Source: Bradyrhizobium jicamae
Lineage (GTDB): Bacteria; Pseudomonadota; Alphaproteobacteria; Rhizobiales; Xanthobacteraceae
Direction: 5' to 3'
Assembly (NCBI RefSeq): GCF_001440395.1
Contig: NZ_LLXZ01000120.1
Location: 1 to 64,000 of the forward strand
Length of the DNA: 64,000 bases
The notes under the pieces were generated by a model that did no database searches, was not told the DNA's origin, and saw only the letters and a list, made by a program, of their open reading frames with translations. Within the stretch, counting starts at the first letter, position 1; each line of letters begins with the position of its first letter. A program made the position numbers and the translations under genes. This document shows, in pieces, positions 51,728 through 60,727 of this stretch.

Positions 51728-53533
51728 TTACTGCGGCAGCGCGAACACCGTGAGCGTGCCGCCGAGTGCGGTGTAGTTGCTCAGCGCGGCATAGCCACCG
51801 ACCGCACCGAGGCCCGCAGTCGGATCGGTCAGACCTGCAGCAAGGCCGATACCCGCCCAGCCGCCGACGCCGGACAGCACGGCCACATACTGCCTGCCGC
51901 CCTGCTCATAGGTGTTGACGTTGCCGATGATGCCGGACGGGGTCTTGAACTTGTAAAGTTCCTTGCCGGTCTTGGCATCGACTGCCTTCAGATAGCCTTC
52001 GAGCGTTCCGTAGAACACCACGCCGCCGGCCGTCGCGAGCGCTCCCGACCACACCGAGAACTGCTCCTTGTTCGACCAGACGATCTTGCCGGTCTTGTTG
52101 TCCCAGGCGATGAAGTTGCCCATATGGCTTTCGCCCTGGGGCGGATACATCGAGAGCGTCGCGCCGACATAGGGCTGGCCCGCGGTGTAGCTCACCTTGA
52201 ACGGCTCATAGTCCATGCAGACGTGGTTGGTCGGGACATAGAACAGCTGCGTATCGGGCGAATAGGCTGCCGGCTGCTGGTCCTTGGTGCCGAGCGCTGC
52301 CGGACAGATGCCCTTCGTGTTCTTGTCCTCGCCGCCCTTCTCCGTCGAATACTGATCGACGACCTTGGGACGACCATAAGTCGGCGAGCTCTTGTTCATG
52401 TCGACGCCGGTGGTCCAGTTCACCTTGGGATCGTACTTCTCGGCGACAAGCAGTTCGCCGGTTGCACGGTCCATGGTGTAGGCCAAGCCGTTGCGGTCGA
52501 AATGCGTCAGCAGCTTGCGCTCCTGGCCGTTAATGCTCTGGTCGCTGAGGATCATTTCGTTGACGCCGTCATAGTCCCACTCGTCATGGGGCGTCATCTG
52601 ATAGACCCAGCGCGCCATGCCCGTATCTGCGTTGCGGGCGAACACGGTCATCGACCACTTGTTGTCGCCCGGACGCTGTTTGGGATTCCAGGTCGAGGGA
52701 TTGCCCGAGCCGTAATAGACGAGGTTCAGACTGGGATCATAGGACAGCCAGCCCCATGTGCAGCCGCCGCCGATCTTCCATTGATCGCCCTGCCAGGTCT
52801 TGATGCTCGAATCCTTTCCGACCGGCTTTCCAAGGTCCGTCGTCTTCTCGGGATCGACCAGGATCTGATCATCCGGTCCCTCCGAGAAGGCGCGCCATAC
52901 CTGCTTGCCGCTCTTGAGGTCGTAGGCCGTGACGTGACACTGCACGCCAAATTCGCCGCCGGAAATGCCGATCAGGACCTTGTCCTTGACGACCAGCGGC
53001 GAGGACGTGCCGGTGGCGCCCTTGCCGGGATCGCCATTCTTCACGCTCCACGCGACCTGTCCGGTCTTGGCATCGAGTGCGACCAGAGTAGTGTCGGCCT
53101 GATGCAGGAAGATCTTGCCGTCGCCATAGGCCACGCCGCGATTGACGGTGTCGCAGCAAATCACCGGGATGACGTTCGGATCCTGCTTCGGTTCGTACTT
53201 CCAGACGATCTTGTTGTCCTGCGATAGGTCAAGAGCATAGACCTTGTTCGGGAACGGCGTATGGACGTACATGATGTTGCCGATAACAAGCGGCCCGCCT
53301 TCGTGGCCGCGCAGCACGCCGGTCGAGAAGGTCCAGGCGACCTGGAGCTTGCCGACATTGGATGCGTTGATCTGGTTGAGTTTCGAGTAGCGTGTATTGG
53401 CGTAGTCGCCGGCCGGCTGCACCCAGTCCTTTGGGTTCTGCGACATCTTGATTAGTTCATCGTTGGCGTAAGCGCCGCCGACGGCGAATGCCGTCATGGC
53501 GCCAAGACAAGTCGCGGATAGCACCTTGCGCAT
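51728..53533 (-). CDS. xoxF: Lanthanide-dependent methanol dehydrogenase XoxF
   Basis: A 601-residue periplasmic PQQ enzyme with a signal peptide (MRKVLSATCLGAMTAFAVGGAYA). It oxidises methanol to formaldehyde (and often formaldehyde further). The ring of adjacent cysteines is present (CCDTVNRG, Cys126-Cys127). Metal ligands by family comparison: Glu194 (SGGEFG), Asn278 (GSGN), Asp320 and the extra Asp322 in HDEWDYDGVNE; MxaF has Ala at the last position, so this is XoxF not MxaF. The start at 53533 has a GGGAGG-type ribosome-binding site. It heads the operon with xoxG, adhC and gfa. No xoxJ or mxa gene is adjacent. Confidence 0.97.
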   Translation of the reverse strand: MRKVLSATCLGAMTAFAVGGAYANDELIKMSQNPKDWVQPAGDYANTRYSKLNQINASNVGKLQVAWTFSTGVLRGHEGGPLVIGNIMYVHTPFPNKVYALDLSQDNKIVWKYEPKQDPNVIPVICCDTVNRGVAYGDGKIFLHQADTTLVALDAKTGQVAWSVKNGDPGKGATGTSSPLVVKDKVLIGISGGEFGVQCHVTAYDLKSGKQVWRAFSEGPDDQILVDPEKTTDLGKPVGKDSSIKTWQGDQWKIGGGCTWGWLSYDPSLNLVYYGSGNPSTWNPKQRPGDNKWSMTVFARNADTGMARWVYQMTPHDEWDYDGVNEMILSDQSINGQERKLLTHFDRNGLAYTMDRATGELLVAEKYDPKVNWTTGVDMNKSSPTYGRPKVVDQYSTEKGGEDKNTKGICPAALGTKDQQPAAYSPDTQLFYVPTNHVCMDYEPFKVSYTAGQPYVGATLSMYPPQGESHMGNFIAWDNKTGKIVWSNKEQFSVWSGALATAGGVVFYGTLEGYLKAVDAKTGKELYKFKTPSGIIGNVNTYEQGGRQYVAVLSGVGGWAGIGLAAGLTDPTAGLGAVGGYAALSNYTALGGTLTVFALPQ

Positions 53534-53635
53534 AGTTGATTCCTCCCAGATACGAGTTTTTGGGTTCCGCCGAAGCGGCCCATTTCTTCCATCTTGGTCC
53601 CCATTCGTATCCCGTCCTGAAATAGGAAACTTGCC

Positions 53636-53667
53636 CAAGAGCGAAACGCGTTTGCTCAATAGCGAAA
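53636..53667 (-). promoter_or_regulatory. Paired direct repeats in the xoxF promoter region, candidate activator sites
   Basis: CAAGAGCGAAA (53636-53646) and CAATAGCGAAA (53657-53667) are 10/11 identical and start exactly 21 bp apart, two helical turns. They lie about 100 bp upstream of xoxF in the divergent interval before the AraC gene. An inverted repeat, CGAAAAC (53671-53677) / GTTTTGG (53684-53690), follows. The rest of 53534-53949 shows no convincing gene. Confidence 0.55.
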
Positions 53668-53949
53668 ACTCGAAAACTTTTTAGTTTTGGTCCGATGCGA
53701 TGGTCCGGCTCCGTCGAAAATGCTGCGAAGCATCATTTGCGTGGGCATGTTCCCACGTTCGCCTCGCGCCACGCCGCGCCGATGTTTTCCTTGACGCCGC
53801 CGAAACTAAGTTGGAGGATTGTCAAAGGGATATTGGGAAGAATCTGCGCGCCTTCCCGGACGACTGCCTAAATTGGGTCCAAATGTCACGACCATCTGAC
53901 CGACGCCTAGGCGGAGGTAGCAGCCTGTTCTCAAATCGGTGGCTGGGCA

Positions 53950-54918
53950 ATGTCTGATACAGTTCGTTCACTCAGCACTTCCGGGTTAGCGCCGAAAAAG
54001 CAGATCCAAACCTGGTCAGATGCGCTGACGGATCTCTGCGGTCAATTCGATGTCGATCCGCTGGAAGGTTCCTCGCTGGAGGGGCGGATAAACTACACGA
54101 CCGTTTCGCAGTTAAAGCTGTGCCAGATCGAGGCAAGCCAGCATCGTATCGCGCACACGGTCTCAGGCACCAAGCTGAGCGAACATCCCTACGTCAAGAT
54201 CCTGTTCCAGACCTACGGCATCTCGCATTTCGAACAGGCCGGTCGGCGCATGGACATCATGCCCGGCGATTGCCTCGCCTATGACGTCTCCTGCCCGCAC
54301 ACGATCGTCAGCCCCTCGCTGACCCGGCACGAGGTCGTGATCGTACCGAAGGAACTGCTCCACGAACGCGGCTTCCGCACGGCGAAGATGTTGCCGTGCA
54401 AGCTTTCCGCGCGCAACGGCACCGGCCGTATTGCCTACGACTTCGTGCACACCGCGTTCGATGAAGCGAACAGGCTGTCGCCCTACAACGCAATCGGCGT
54501 TGCCGATTCGCTGATCGATTTGCTGCTGCTGCCGCTGCGCGAAGCCGACACGATGTTCGATCGCGTCGGCCCCGAGGCAATGTACATCCGCGCGCAAGCC
54601 TTCATCCGCGAACATTTGCGCGACCCGGAGCTTTGCATCGACCAGATCTCCGCCGCGCTGGGCTGCACCAAGCGCTATCTGCACATGCTGTTCAGCGACA
54701 AGGGCATGACCGTCAGCGATTACATCTGGCGGGCGCGGCTGCTGCACTGCCGGCAGGAGCTGGAGACCCAGCACGGAAAGACAATCACGGACGTCGCGTT
54801 TTCGTGGGGCTTTTCCAGTTCGTCGCATTTCAGCCGCGTGTTCCGGAAGCATTTCGGGTTCGTCCCCTCCGCCATCCACAAGGCCTCCCACAACGGTCCT
54901 GTCTCGGACGCCTCCTGA
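53950..54918 (+). CDS. AraC-family transcriptional regulator, candidate activator of xoxF
   Basis: A 322-residue regulator. The C-terminal domain has two helix-turn-helices typical of AraC (LCIDQISAALGCTKRYLHMLFSDKGMTVSDYIWRARL and TDVAFSWGFSSSSHFSRVFRKHFGFVPSAI). The N-terminal half (residues about 20-200) resembles the cupin-like AraC_binding_2 domain (GISHFEQAGRRMDIMPGDCLAYDVSCPHTIV). It is divergent from the xoxF operon, with direct repeats between them, so it is the best candidate for its activator. The inducer is unknown; C1 compounds or metals are possibilities. Confidence 0.9.
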   Translation: MSDTVRSLSTSGLAPKKQIQTWSDALTDLCGQFDVDPLEGSSLEGRINYTTVSQLKLCQIEASQHRIAHTVSGTKLSEHPYVKILFQTYGISHFEQAGRRMDIMPGDCLAYDVSCPHTIVSPSLTRHEVVIVPKELLHERGFRTAKMLPCKLSARNGTGRIAYDFVHTAFDEANRLSPYNAIGVADSLIDLLLLPLREADTMFDRVGPEAMYIRAQAFIREHLRDPELCIDQISAALGCTKRYLHMLFSDKGMTVSDYIWRARLLHCRQELETQHGKTITDVAFSWGFSSSSHFSRVFRKHFGFVPSAIHKASHNGPVSDAS

Positions 54919-54982
54919 AGACGAGCGTCAGGCACTGAACCTCTCCCCTCGCCAGCGGTAGCCGCTGTCGCTCCCGCACCGA

Positions 54983-57433
54983 TCAGAAGGTCGCTTTCAG
55001 CCCTGCATAGAAGGCGCGCGGCCGCGCCGGGGTGACCGTGCGAGGGTCGGTGAACTCCGCGCCGCCATTGGCGAAGTTCGGTATGTCGTCTCTCTCGAAG
55101 AATGTCCCGTATGTCGCATAGCGATTGTCGAAGATATTATCGATGCGACCGTAGAGCTGATATGTCTTGTTGATCTGGTACGAGGCGTGAACGTTGAAGA
55201 CCGAATACCCGGGCAGCCTCGCCGCCTGGTTGGATTCATCTCCTGCAAAATACTGGCTGGCAACGAACAACGCGTCGCCACCGACCTTAAAGGCATCAGT
55301 GACCGAATAATCGAGGCCAACCTTGACCCGATTGCGAGGTATCGCCGGAATTCGATTGCCTGGCAGCACCTGGATTACGTCGTCGACGGCGAACGGGCTA
55401 CGAGAGTCGAGCGTCAACGGATCGAGGAAGCGCGCATCGACAAGGGCCCAGTTGGCGTAGAGTTGCAGCGCCTTCGACGTCAAATTCACCTGCGCCTCGA
55501 TGCCCTGCCGCCGCGTCCTGCCCACGTTCTGGAAGTAGCCAAAACCCTGCACCTGCGGGCTTGGAATCGCCATGATGTCATCGGCGTTGGTCGCGCGGAA
55601 CCCGCCAATTTTCCAGCCGAGCGTGCCGATATTCAGCTCCTTGGTGCCGCGGAAGCCTGCTTCGACGGTACGCGATACGACCTGCTTCAGCGGCGGATCC
55701 GCGATCAGGAAGGCCGCGACGATACAGGGACGCGCAGGGTCGGCGCACGCGAGTTCGAGCGGGGTCGGCGCACGATTGGCTTCGGAGTACCCGGCATAGG
55801 CTGTCACTTCCGGCGTAATCTTGTAGGTGCCGCCGATCATTGGGTTGAAGCGGCTGAACGTGTGACTGCCGTTGAGCTCGGTGCCGATCTGATCTTGAAG
55901 CACGATGCTGGCATAGTTGAACCGGCCGCCGCCTGAAAGTGAAAACCGGTCCGTCACGTCGAACGTGTCGAGCGCATAAAGCCCGGTGTAGCGGTTGGTG
56001 GCCCGAAGCGAGACCGGGCCGATCGAAATCGGACTGCCTGATGGCCCGAGGAATATGCCGCTGCCGTTGACGACGTAATTTGAACCGATGGTGCCCAGCT
56101 CCGCGCTGGCCCCGAAGCTGGTGACGCCGGAGTCGAAGCTCGTGCCGACCATGAATTGGTTGTTGTGTCCGAACAACTGGTCGGTATTGGTGGCCTGCAG
56201 GGTCGCACCGGTCGTCGTCGAACGGGTCGTTGTCCGGTCGATCTGCCCCAGCACGGCGTCGGCTGGGAAGGGATTTACGATCGGAACTCCGTTGACGCCA
56301 TTTGCAAAGTTGGTGTCGTCATTGAAGCAAAGAAACGCGTCGTTGGGGGCTGCACATGGCTCGGTCTCGGTCGGATTTCCGTCCACCGTCTTCTGCTGGA
56401 ACCTGCGAACGCGCACCGAGCCATCGAGCGTCCAGGTCGGTGTCACCTCGACCTTTCCGGTCAGATTGGCGTACGCCACGCGGTTGTCGGTGGTCTGCGG
56501 CGTCGTGTAGGTCGCGCCCCAATATTTATTGAGAAGTTCGACTGGAACGGCCGCCGAGGCGCCGAAATTGTTCTTGGCGACGCCGAAGTTGAGGTGAAAC
56601 TCACTGCTGTCCGTCCGGTATCCTACGTCTCCGTAGAAGCGGCGGATTTCCGATTGCGAGAAGTTGCGATAGCCGTTGTCTCGCAGGCCTTCGAGCGCGC
56701 CGTAGACCGACCAATTGCCGTACTGCTGGCCATACTGCGCCGAGCTCTGGATGCGCCCGAATGAGCCGCCCATCGTGTTGATTTCAGCGCCCTTGTAGTT
56801 GAAGCCGTCCTTCATCAGAACGTTGACGGCTCCACCGAGTGCGTTGAGGCCGAACGCGGGGTTGTTGGTTACGACCGTGACCGACCTGATCGCGGCGGTC
56901 GGAATCAGGTCCCAATTCACGGTGTCGCCGAACGCCTCATTGATGCGCATGCCGTTCTGGTAAACAGCCAATCCCTGAGGTGTACCGGCGACCGGAGACG
57001 CGACAAAGCCGCGGAACTGTACGTCGGGCATAAATGGATTTCCGGTCGTATCACTGAGGATGACGCCCGGCACCCGTTGCTGCAATGCAACCGCGATGTT
57101 CAGCGAGTCCGTGCGCGCAATCTGCGCGGCACCAACGGCGTTGATGGCCGCAGGCACCTTGTCGACATCGACCCCCAAGCGGGCTTGCGGCGTTGGCGCG
57201 GTCGGATAGACAAGAACCCTGCGCACGTTACGGGCGACGCGAGGTGCGGTAGTGCCGCGTGCTGGCCTGGTCGCTGGTCTAGCTGATGTCGACGGCGGAG
57301 CAACGACCTCAATGGCCGGCAACACCTCGCTGTCGCTGGACGCGGTCTGTGCCTGGGCACAATCCACCGCGTGAACAAGGCAGATCGAGATCGTCCCGAT
57401 CGACAATACGCGTACGCCCATATGCCACCCCAT
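54983..57433 (-). CDS. TonB-dependent outer-membrane receptor, candidate metal or metallophore uptake
   Basis: About 816 residues from the start MGWHMGVRVLSIG (57433; 57421 is also possible). A signal peptide (ISICLVHAVDCAQAQ) is followed by a probable TonB box (LPAIEVVAPP), a plug domain (AVALQQRVPGVILSDTTGNPFMPDVQFRGFVASPVAGTPQGLAVYQNGMRINEAFGDTVNWDLIPTAAIRSVTVV, FGLNALGGAVNVLMKDG) and a beta-barrel ending in the conserved aromatic C-terminus (ARPRAFYAGLKATF). It imports a ligand across the outer membrane. Location between xoxF, the kinase/regulator pair and a lut-like ABC operon suggests lanthanide or lanthanophore uptake like LutH, by context only. Confidence 0.88.
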   Translation of the reverse strand: MGWHMGVRVLSIGTISICLVHAVDCAQAQTASSDSEVLPAIEVVAPPSTSARPATRPARGTTAPRVARNVRRVLVYPTAPTPQARLGVDVDKVPAAINAVGAAQIARTDSLNIAVALQQRVPGVILSDTTGNPFMPDVQFRGFVASPVAGTPQGLAVYQNGMRINEAFGDTVNWDLIPTAAIRSVTVVTNNPAFGLNALGGAVNVLMKDGFNYKGAEINTMGGSFGRIQSSAQYGQQYGNWSVYGALEGLRDNGYRNFSQSEIRRFYGDVGYRTDSSEFHLNFGVAKNNFGASAAVPVELLNKYWGATYTTPQTTDNRVAYANLTGKVEVTPTWTLDGSVRVRRFQQKTVDGNPTETEPCAAPNDAFLCFNDDTNFANGVNGVPIVNPFPADAVLGQIDRTTTRSTTTGATLQATNTDQLFGHNNQFMVGTSFDSGVTSFGASAELGTIGSNYVVNGSGIFLGPSGSPISIGPVSLRATNRYTGLYALDTFDVTDRFSLSGGGRFNYASIVLQDQIGTELNGSHTFSRFNPMIGGTYKITPEVTAYAGYSEANRAPTPLELACADPARPCIVAAFLIADPPLKQVVSRTVEAGFRGTKELNIGTLGWKIGGFRATNADDIMAIPSPQVQGFGYFQNVGRTRRQGIEAQVNLTSKALQLYANWALVDARFLDPLTLDSRSPFAVDDVIQVLPGNRIPAIPRNRVKVGLDYSVTDAFKVGGDALFVASQYFAGDESNQAARLPGYSVFNVHASYQINKTYQLYGRIDNIFDNRYATYGTFFERDDIPNFANGGAEFTDPRTVTPARPRAFYAGLKATF

Positions 57434-57574
57434 ACATACCGGCGTGTCCCCAGCCGGTTTGCTGTGATCAATACTAGTGACAAGCCAACGATACGCGCTA
57501 GCCGCAAAAGGTCGGGTTTCCGACCTTGCATTCATCCCGAGGCGGAGCGGGACAAATTCCCGAAGGGAGCGCAG

Positions 57575-58930
57575 TCATCCATGAGGCGATCCGTGCGGAA
57601 CGACCGCCTCTACCGTGACACCGCCATCGCCGGAGACCACATTCAGAGTTCCACCCAACGCCAGAATTCTCTCGCGCATCCCGATCAGGCCGAAGCCGGA
57701 CTTGTGATCCGGCGCCAGACCGCGGCCGTTGTCGCTGACGCGCACCAGAGCGCAGCCGCGACTTCCCGGAATGCCTTCGGTCTGTTCGACCGTGACGCTG
57801 ACAGTCGTCGCGTCGGCATGGCGGAAAGCGTTCGTCAAGGCTTCCTGGACGGTGCGGTAGATCGTCAGATCAGCAACTTCTCCGCCCTCACCCGGCGCGC
57901 ATGCAATGCTCGCCTCAATCGCAACGTCGGGTCGGGACTCGCGCCACAAGCGCAGCAGCACGCCGAGCGCCTCGGCTAGTCCAAGCTCCGCGAGCCCGAC
58001 GGGCCGCAGCTTTTCCAGTATCCGGCGATTGAATTTCTGAAGCGCATTGAGCTGCTCCATGATGGCGGTGGCATGCTTGCGCAAGGCATCGGCGCTCGGC
58101 GCACGCCCATCCTCGGACAGCCGCGCCAGCGCGCCGGCGTGCGCGCGCAGCGTAAAGAGATGCGGCCCGAACTCGTCATGCAGTTCGCGCGCAATCTCCT
58201 TGCGCTCCATGTCCTGCAGCGAGACCGTACGTTCGGCGAGTAGGCGCTTGTCCTCGACGGCTTCGCCGAGGGCACCCGCAAGGTGGTTCAGCTTGGCACA
58301 GATTACCGCCAGTTCGGGCGGGCCGCCGGGCTCGACGCGTGAATCATACTGCCCGGCCTCGATATTGGCCATGGTTTGCGACAGCGCCTGCAGCGGCGCC
58401 AGCGCGCGGCCGACCACCGTCATCGTAACCAGAAAGAGCGCGAGCGCGAGGGCGGTACCGACCGCAAGCTGGGTCACGATTCCGTCCCAGATCTCGGCCA
58501 CCTCGTCGTTCGGATGCGAGGTGATCAGCAGCGATTGCGGCTTGCCGTGGATCGTGATCGGCACGCTCACGGTGGTGGTTTCCGGATGAACGAGCGCAAT
58601 GAACCACGCCGGCGGCGACCGCTCGCCGTCGCCATTGCCGGAGTGTTCGCCCGTGGCGGCGTCGCCCTGCCGCGTGATGCTGACATGACGGAGCCGGCTG
58701 AGGTCAGACGCGATCTGGTTCAGCCGCGCTTCCGGGTCCGGCGCCTCGTTCAGGCTTGGCACGATCGTCTCGACGAACTCCCGCGCCAGCCGGATGACGC
58801 TCTGATCTTCGGCGCGAACACGGGGCGCCGCCTCTACCACCAGCCGCGCGATGTTGATCGCTAAACCTAGCGTGAGCCCCAGCGCCAGCAGCAAATTGAT
58901 CCGGGAACGCAACGATAATTTCTGCCACAT
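57575..58930 (-). CDS. Membrane sensor histidine kinase (HisKA_3 type), FlhS-like
   Basis: A 451-residue sensor kinase. Two membrane helices (residues about 11-33 and 152-175) enclose a periplasmic sensor region of about 115 residues. A HAMP-like linker follows (RALAPLQALSQTMANIEAGQYDSRVE), then the HisKA_3 phosphoacceptor segment ARELHDEFGPHLF with His251, and an HATPase domain (RTVQEALTNAFRHADATTVSVTVE, LVRVSDNGRGLAP, GFGLIGMRERILALGGTL). It is divergent from the response regulator gene. The resemblance to FlhS, which controls formaldehyde oxidation genes in Paracoccus, rests on domain type and the neighbouring fghA. Confidence 0.9.
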   Translation of the reverse strand: MWQKLSLRSRINLLLALGLTLGLAINIARLVVEAAPRVRAEDQSVIRLAREFVETIVPSLNEAPDPEARLNQIASDLSRLRHVSITRQGDAATGEHSGNGDGERSPPAWFIALVHPETTTVSVPITIHGKPQSLLITSHPNDEVAEIWDGIVTQLAVGTALALALFLVTMTVVGRALAPLQALSQTMANIEAGQYDSRVEPGGPPELAVICAKLNHLAGALGEAVEDKRLLAERTVSLQDMERKEIARELHDEFGPHLFTLRAHAGALARLSEDGRAPSADALRKHATAIMEQLNALQKFNRRILEKLRPVGLAELGLAEALGVLLRLWRESRPDVAIEASIACAPGEGGEVADLTIYRTVQEALTNAFRHADATTVSVTVEQTEGIPGSRGCALVRVSDNGRGLAPDHKSGFGLIGMRERILALGGTLNVVSGDGGVTVEAVVPHGSPHG

Positions 58931-59114
58931 GACGTTTGCCCCAATCGCGTCTCAATCAGTTCCTCGACGAGAGGACCGTTGACAGTCGAAAAACCGACGA
59001 TCAGATTGAAGCGTACAGCAATCGCGTCGGCGTTGCATGATCGGCCTCGCGCCGAACTCGGCGTAACGTGATGCGATGCAACAACGCGATCGAAGCAACT
59101 CGGGGATCAATGTA

Positions 59115-59771
59115 ATGCGTGTACTGATCGTCGATGACCATCCCATCGTCGCCTCGGGCTGCCGCACGGTGTTTGCAGACGATCCCGAGGTCGTGCTGCT
59201 GGAGGCTGCCGACGCGGAGAGCGGCGAACGCGTGTTCATCGCCGAGCGACCCGACATCTGCGTGATCGATATCAACCTGCCGACCGTGTCGGGATTTGAG
59301 CTGGCGCGGCGCATTCTTGCGCGCACCGCTTCCGCACGAATCATCATGTTCAGCATGAACGACGATCCGGTCTTCGCGGCGCGCGCCATCGACATCGGTG
59401 CCAAGGGTTATGTCGCCAAGACCGGCGATCCGCAGGATCTGGTCGAGGCGATCCGTGAAGTCGGCAAGGGCGGCGTCTATCTGCCGTCTGCGATCGCGCG
59501 GAGCATCGCCTTCGCCGGACCGGCATTCGCCCGCAGCCCGCTCTCCAAACTCACGTCGCGGGAGATGGAAATCCTCCGCCTGCTCAGCGCGGGCAAGAGC
59601 CTTTCCGAGATCGCGTGGCTGGTTCATTCCTCGTACAAGACCGTTGCCAACACATCGTCGATCATGCGCCAGAAACTCGGCGTGCGAACTTCCGCCGAAC
59701 TGGTGCGGCTGGCGATCGAAAGCGGCATCGGCGTAACCGTGCCGCACGGCGCCGGAGTAGCAAGACAATGA
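59115..59771 (+). CDS. NarL/LuxR-type response regulator, FlhR-like
   Basis: A 218-residue regulator. Receiver domain with phosphoacceptor Asp52 (CVIDINLPTVSG), acidic pocket VDDH and the conserved lysine in GYVAKTGDPQDL. The C-terminal LuxR-type helix-turn-helix is KLTSREMEILRLLSAGKSLSEIAWLVHSSYKTVANTSSIMRQKLGVRTSAELVRLAIESG. The ATG at 59115 is used; it directly precedes VLIVDDH. Its stop overlaps the start of fghA (4 bp), so the two are co-translated, linking the regulator to formaldehyde oxidation. Confidence 0.94.
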   Translation: MRVLIVDDHPIVASGCRTVFADDPEVVLLEAADAESGERVFIAERPDICVIDINLPTVSGFELARRILARTASARIIMFSMNDDPVFAARAIDIGAKGYVAKTGDPQDLVEAIREVGKGGVYLPSAIARSIAFAGPAFARSPLSKLTSREMEILRLLSAGKSLSEIAWLVHSSYKTVANTSSIMRQKLGVRTSAELVRLAIESGIGVTVPHGAGVARQ

Positions 59772-60613
59772 CCATGCAGACCGTTTCGCTCAACACGTCA
59801 TACGGCGGAACGCAAGGCGTGTACCGACATGCCAGCGGCGAAACCCGCACCGACATGACCTTCTCGGTCTATATCCCTCCGCACGCCGCCGGCGCCAGGC
59901 TGCCGGTGGTCTGGTATCTCTCCGGCCTGACCTGCACCCATGCCAACGTGACGGAGAAAGGCGAATTCCGCAGCGCCTGCGCCGAACTTGGACTGATCTT
60001 CGTTGCGCCCGATACCAGCCCGCGCGGCGAAGGTGTGCCCGGCGATCCCGCCAATGCGTATGATTTCGGGCTTGGCGCCGGCTTCTATGTCGATGCGACA
60101 CAGGAGCCGTTCGCGCGCAATTACCGCATGTGGAGCTATGTGACGGAAGAACTGCCGAAGCTGGTCGCTGAGAAGTTTCCCATCGATCCTGATCGGCAGT
60201 CCATCTTTGGTCACTCCATGGGCGGCCACGGTGCACTGACGGTCGCGTTGCGTCATCCGGGCCGCTATCGCGCGGCCAGCGCATTTGCGCCGATCGTCGC
60301 TCCCTCGCAGGTGCCATGGGGCATCAAGGCGCTCGGCGGTTATCTCGGCAGCGACCGGCAAGCATGGCGCAGGCACGATGCGGTGGCGCTGATCGAGGAC
60401 GGCGCCAGGCTGCCAGATATCCTGGTTGACTACGGCGATGCCGATCAGTTCTTGACGGAACAGCTCCGCCCCGAGCTGCTGCAAAGCGCATGCGAGAAGG
60501 CCAAGATCCCCCTCACCTTGCGCCGGCAACCCGGCTACGACCACAGCTACTACTTCATCTCGACATTCATGGGTGATCACCTGCGTTGGCACGCCGCACG
60601 TCTGAAGGGCTGA
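59768..60613 (+). CDS. fghA: S-formylglutathione hydrolase
   Basis: A 281-residue serine esterase that hydrolyses S-formylglutathione to formate and glutathione, completing the pathway started by Gfa and AdhC. Landmarks: PVVWYLSGLTCTHANVTEKGEFRSACAELGLIFVAPDTSPRGEGVPGDP, AYDFGLGAGFYVDATQEPFARNYRMWSYVTEELPKLV, the nucleophile Ser in GHSMGGHGAL, and the C-terminal catalytic His in GYDHSYYFISTF. The start at 59768 overlaps the response regulator stop. It is not in the xoxF operon but on the other strand next to the lut-like genes. Confidence 0.97.
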   Translation: MTMQTVSLNTSYGGTQGVYRHASGETRTDMTFSVYIPPHAAGARLPVVWYLSGLTCTHANVTEKGEFRSACAELGLIFVAPDTSPRGEGVPGDPANAYDFGLGAGFYVDATQEPFARNYRMWSYVTEELPKLVAEKFPIDPDRQSIFGHSMGGHGALTVALRHPGRYRAASAFAPIVAPSQVPWGIKALGGYLGSDRQAWRRHDAVALIEDGARLPDILVDYGDADQFLTEQLRPELLQSACEKAKIPLTLRRQPGYDHSYYFISTFMGDHLRWHAARLKG

Positions 60614-60727
60614 AACGACGCAGTTCCTGCGCTACAGAATTGAGTTGCAAGCCGAAGCAATTCGGTCATGGTTCAAGCTAACGGTCTTCCACAGCGCGAA
60701 ATCGAGAAGGCCTTTTAGGGAGAAGCC

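Noticed and set aside
51242..53227. Plus-strand open frame of about 660 codons
   Set aside because: Antisense to xoxF and xoxG, which are certain. Composition is typical of a shadow frame and no family is recognisable.
51728..53533. Calcium-dependent MxaF methanol dehydrogenase
   Set aside because: The metal motif is D-Y-D; MxaF has Ala at the last position. No mxaI, mxaJ or mxaG genes are present.
53700..53957. Short gene between xoxF and the AraC regulator
   Set aside because: The 85-codon frame has no ribosome-binding site, family or signal, and it overlaps the promoter interval and the start of the AraC gene.
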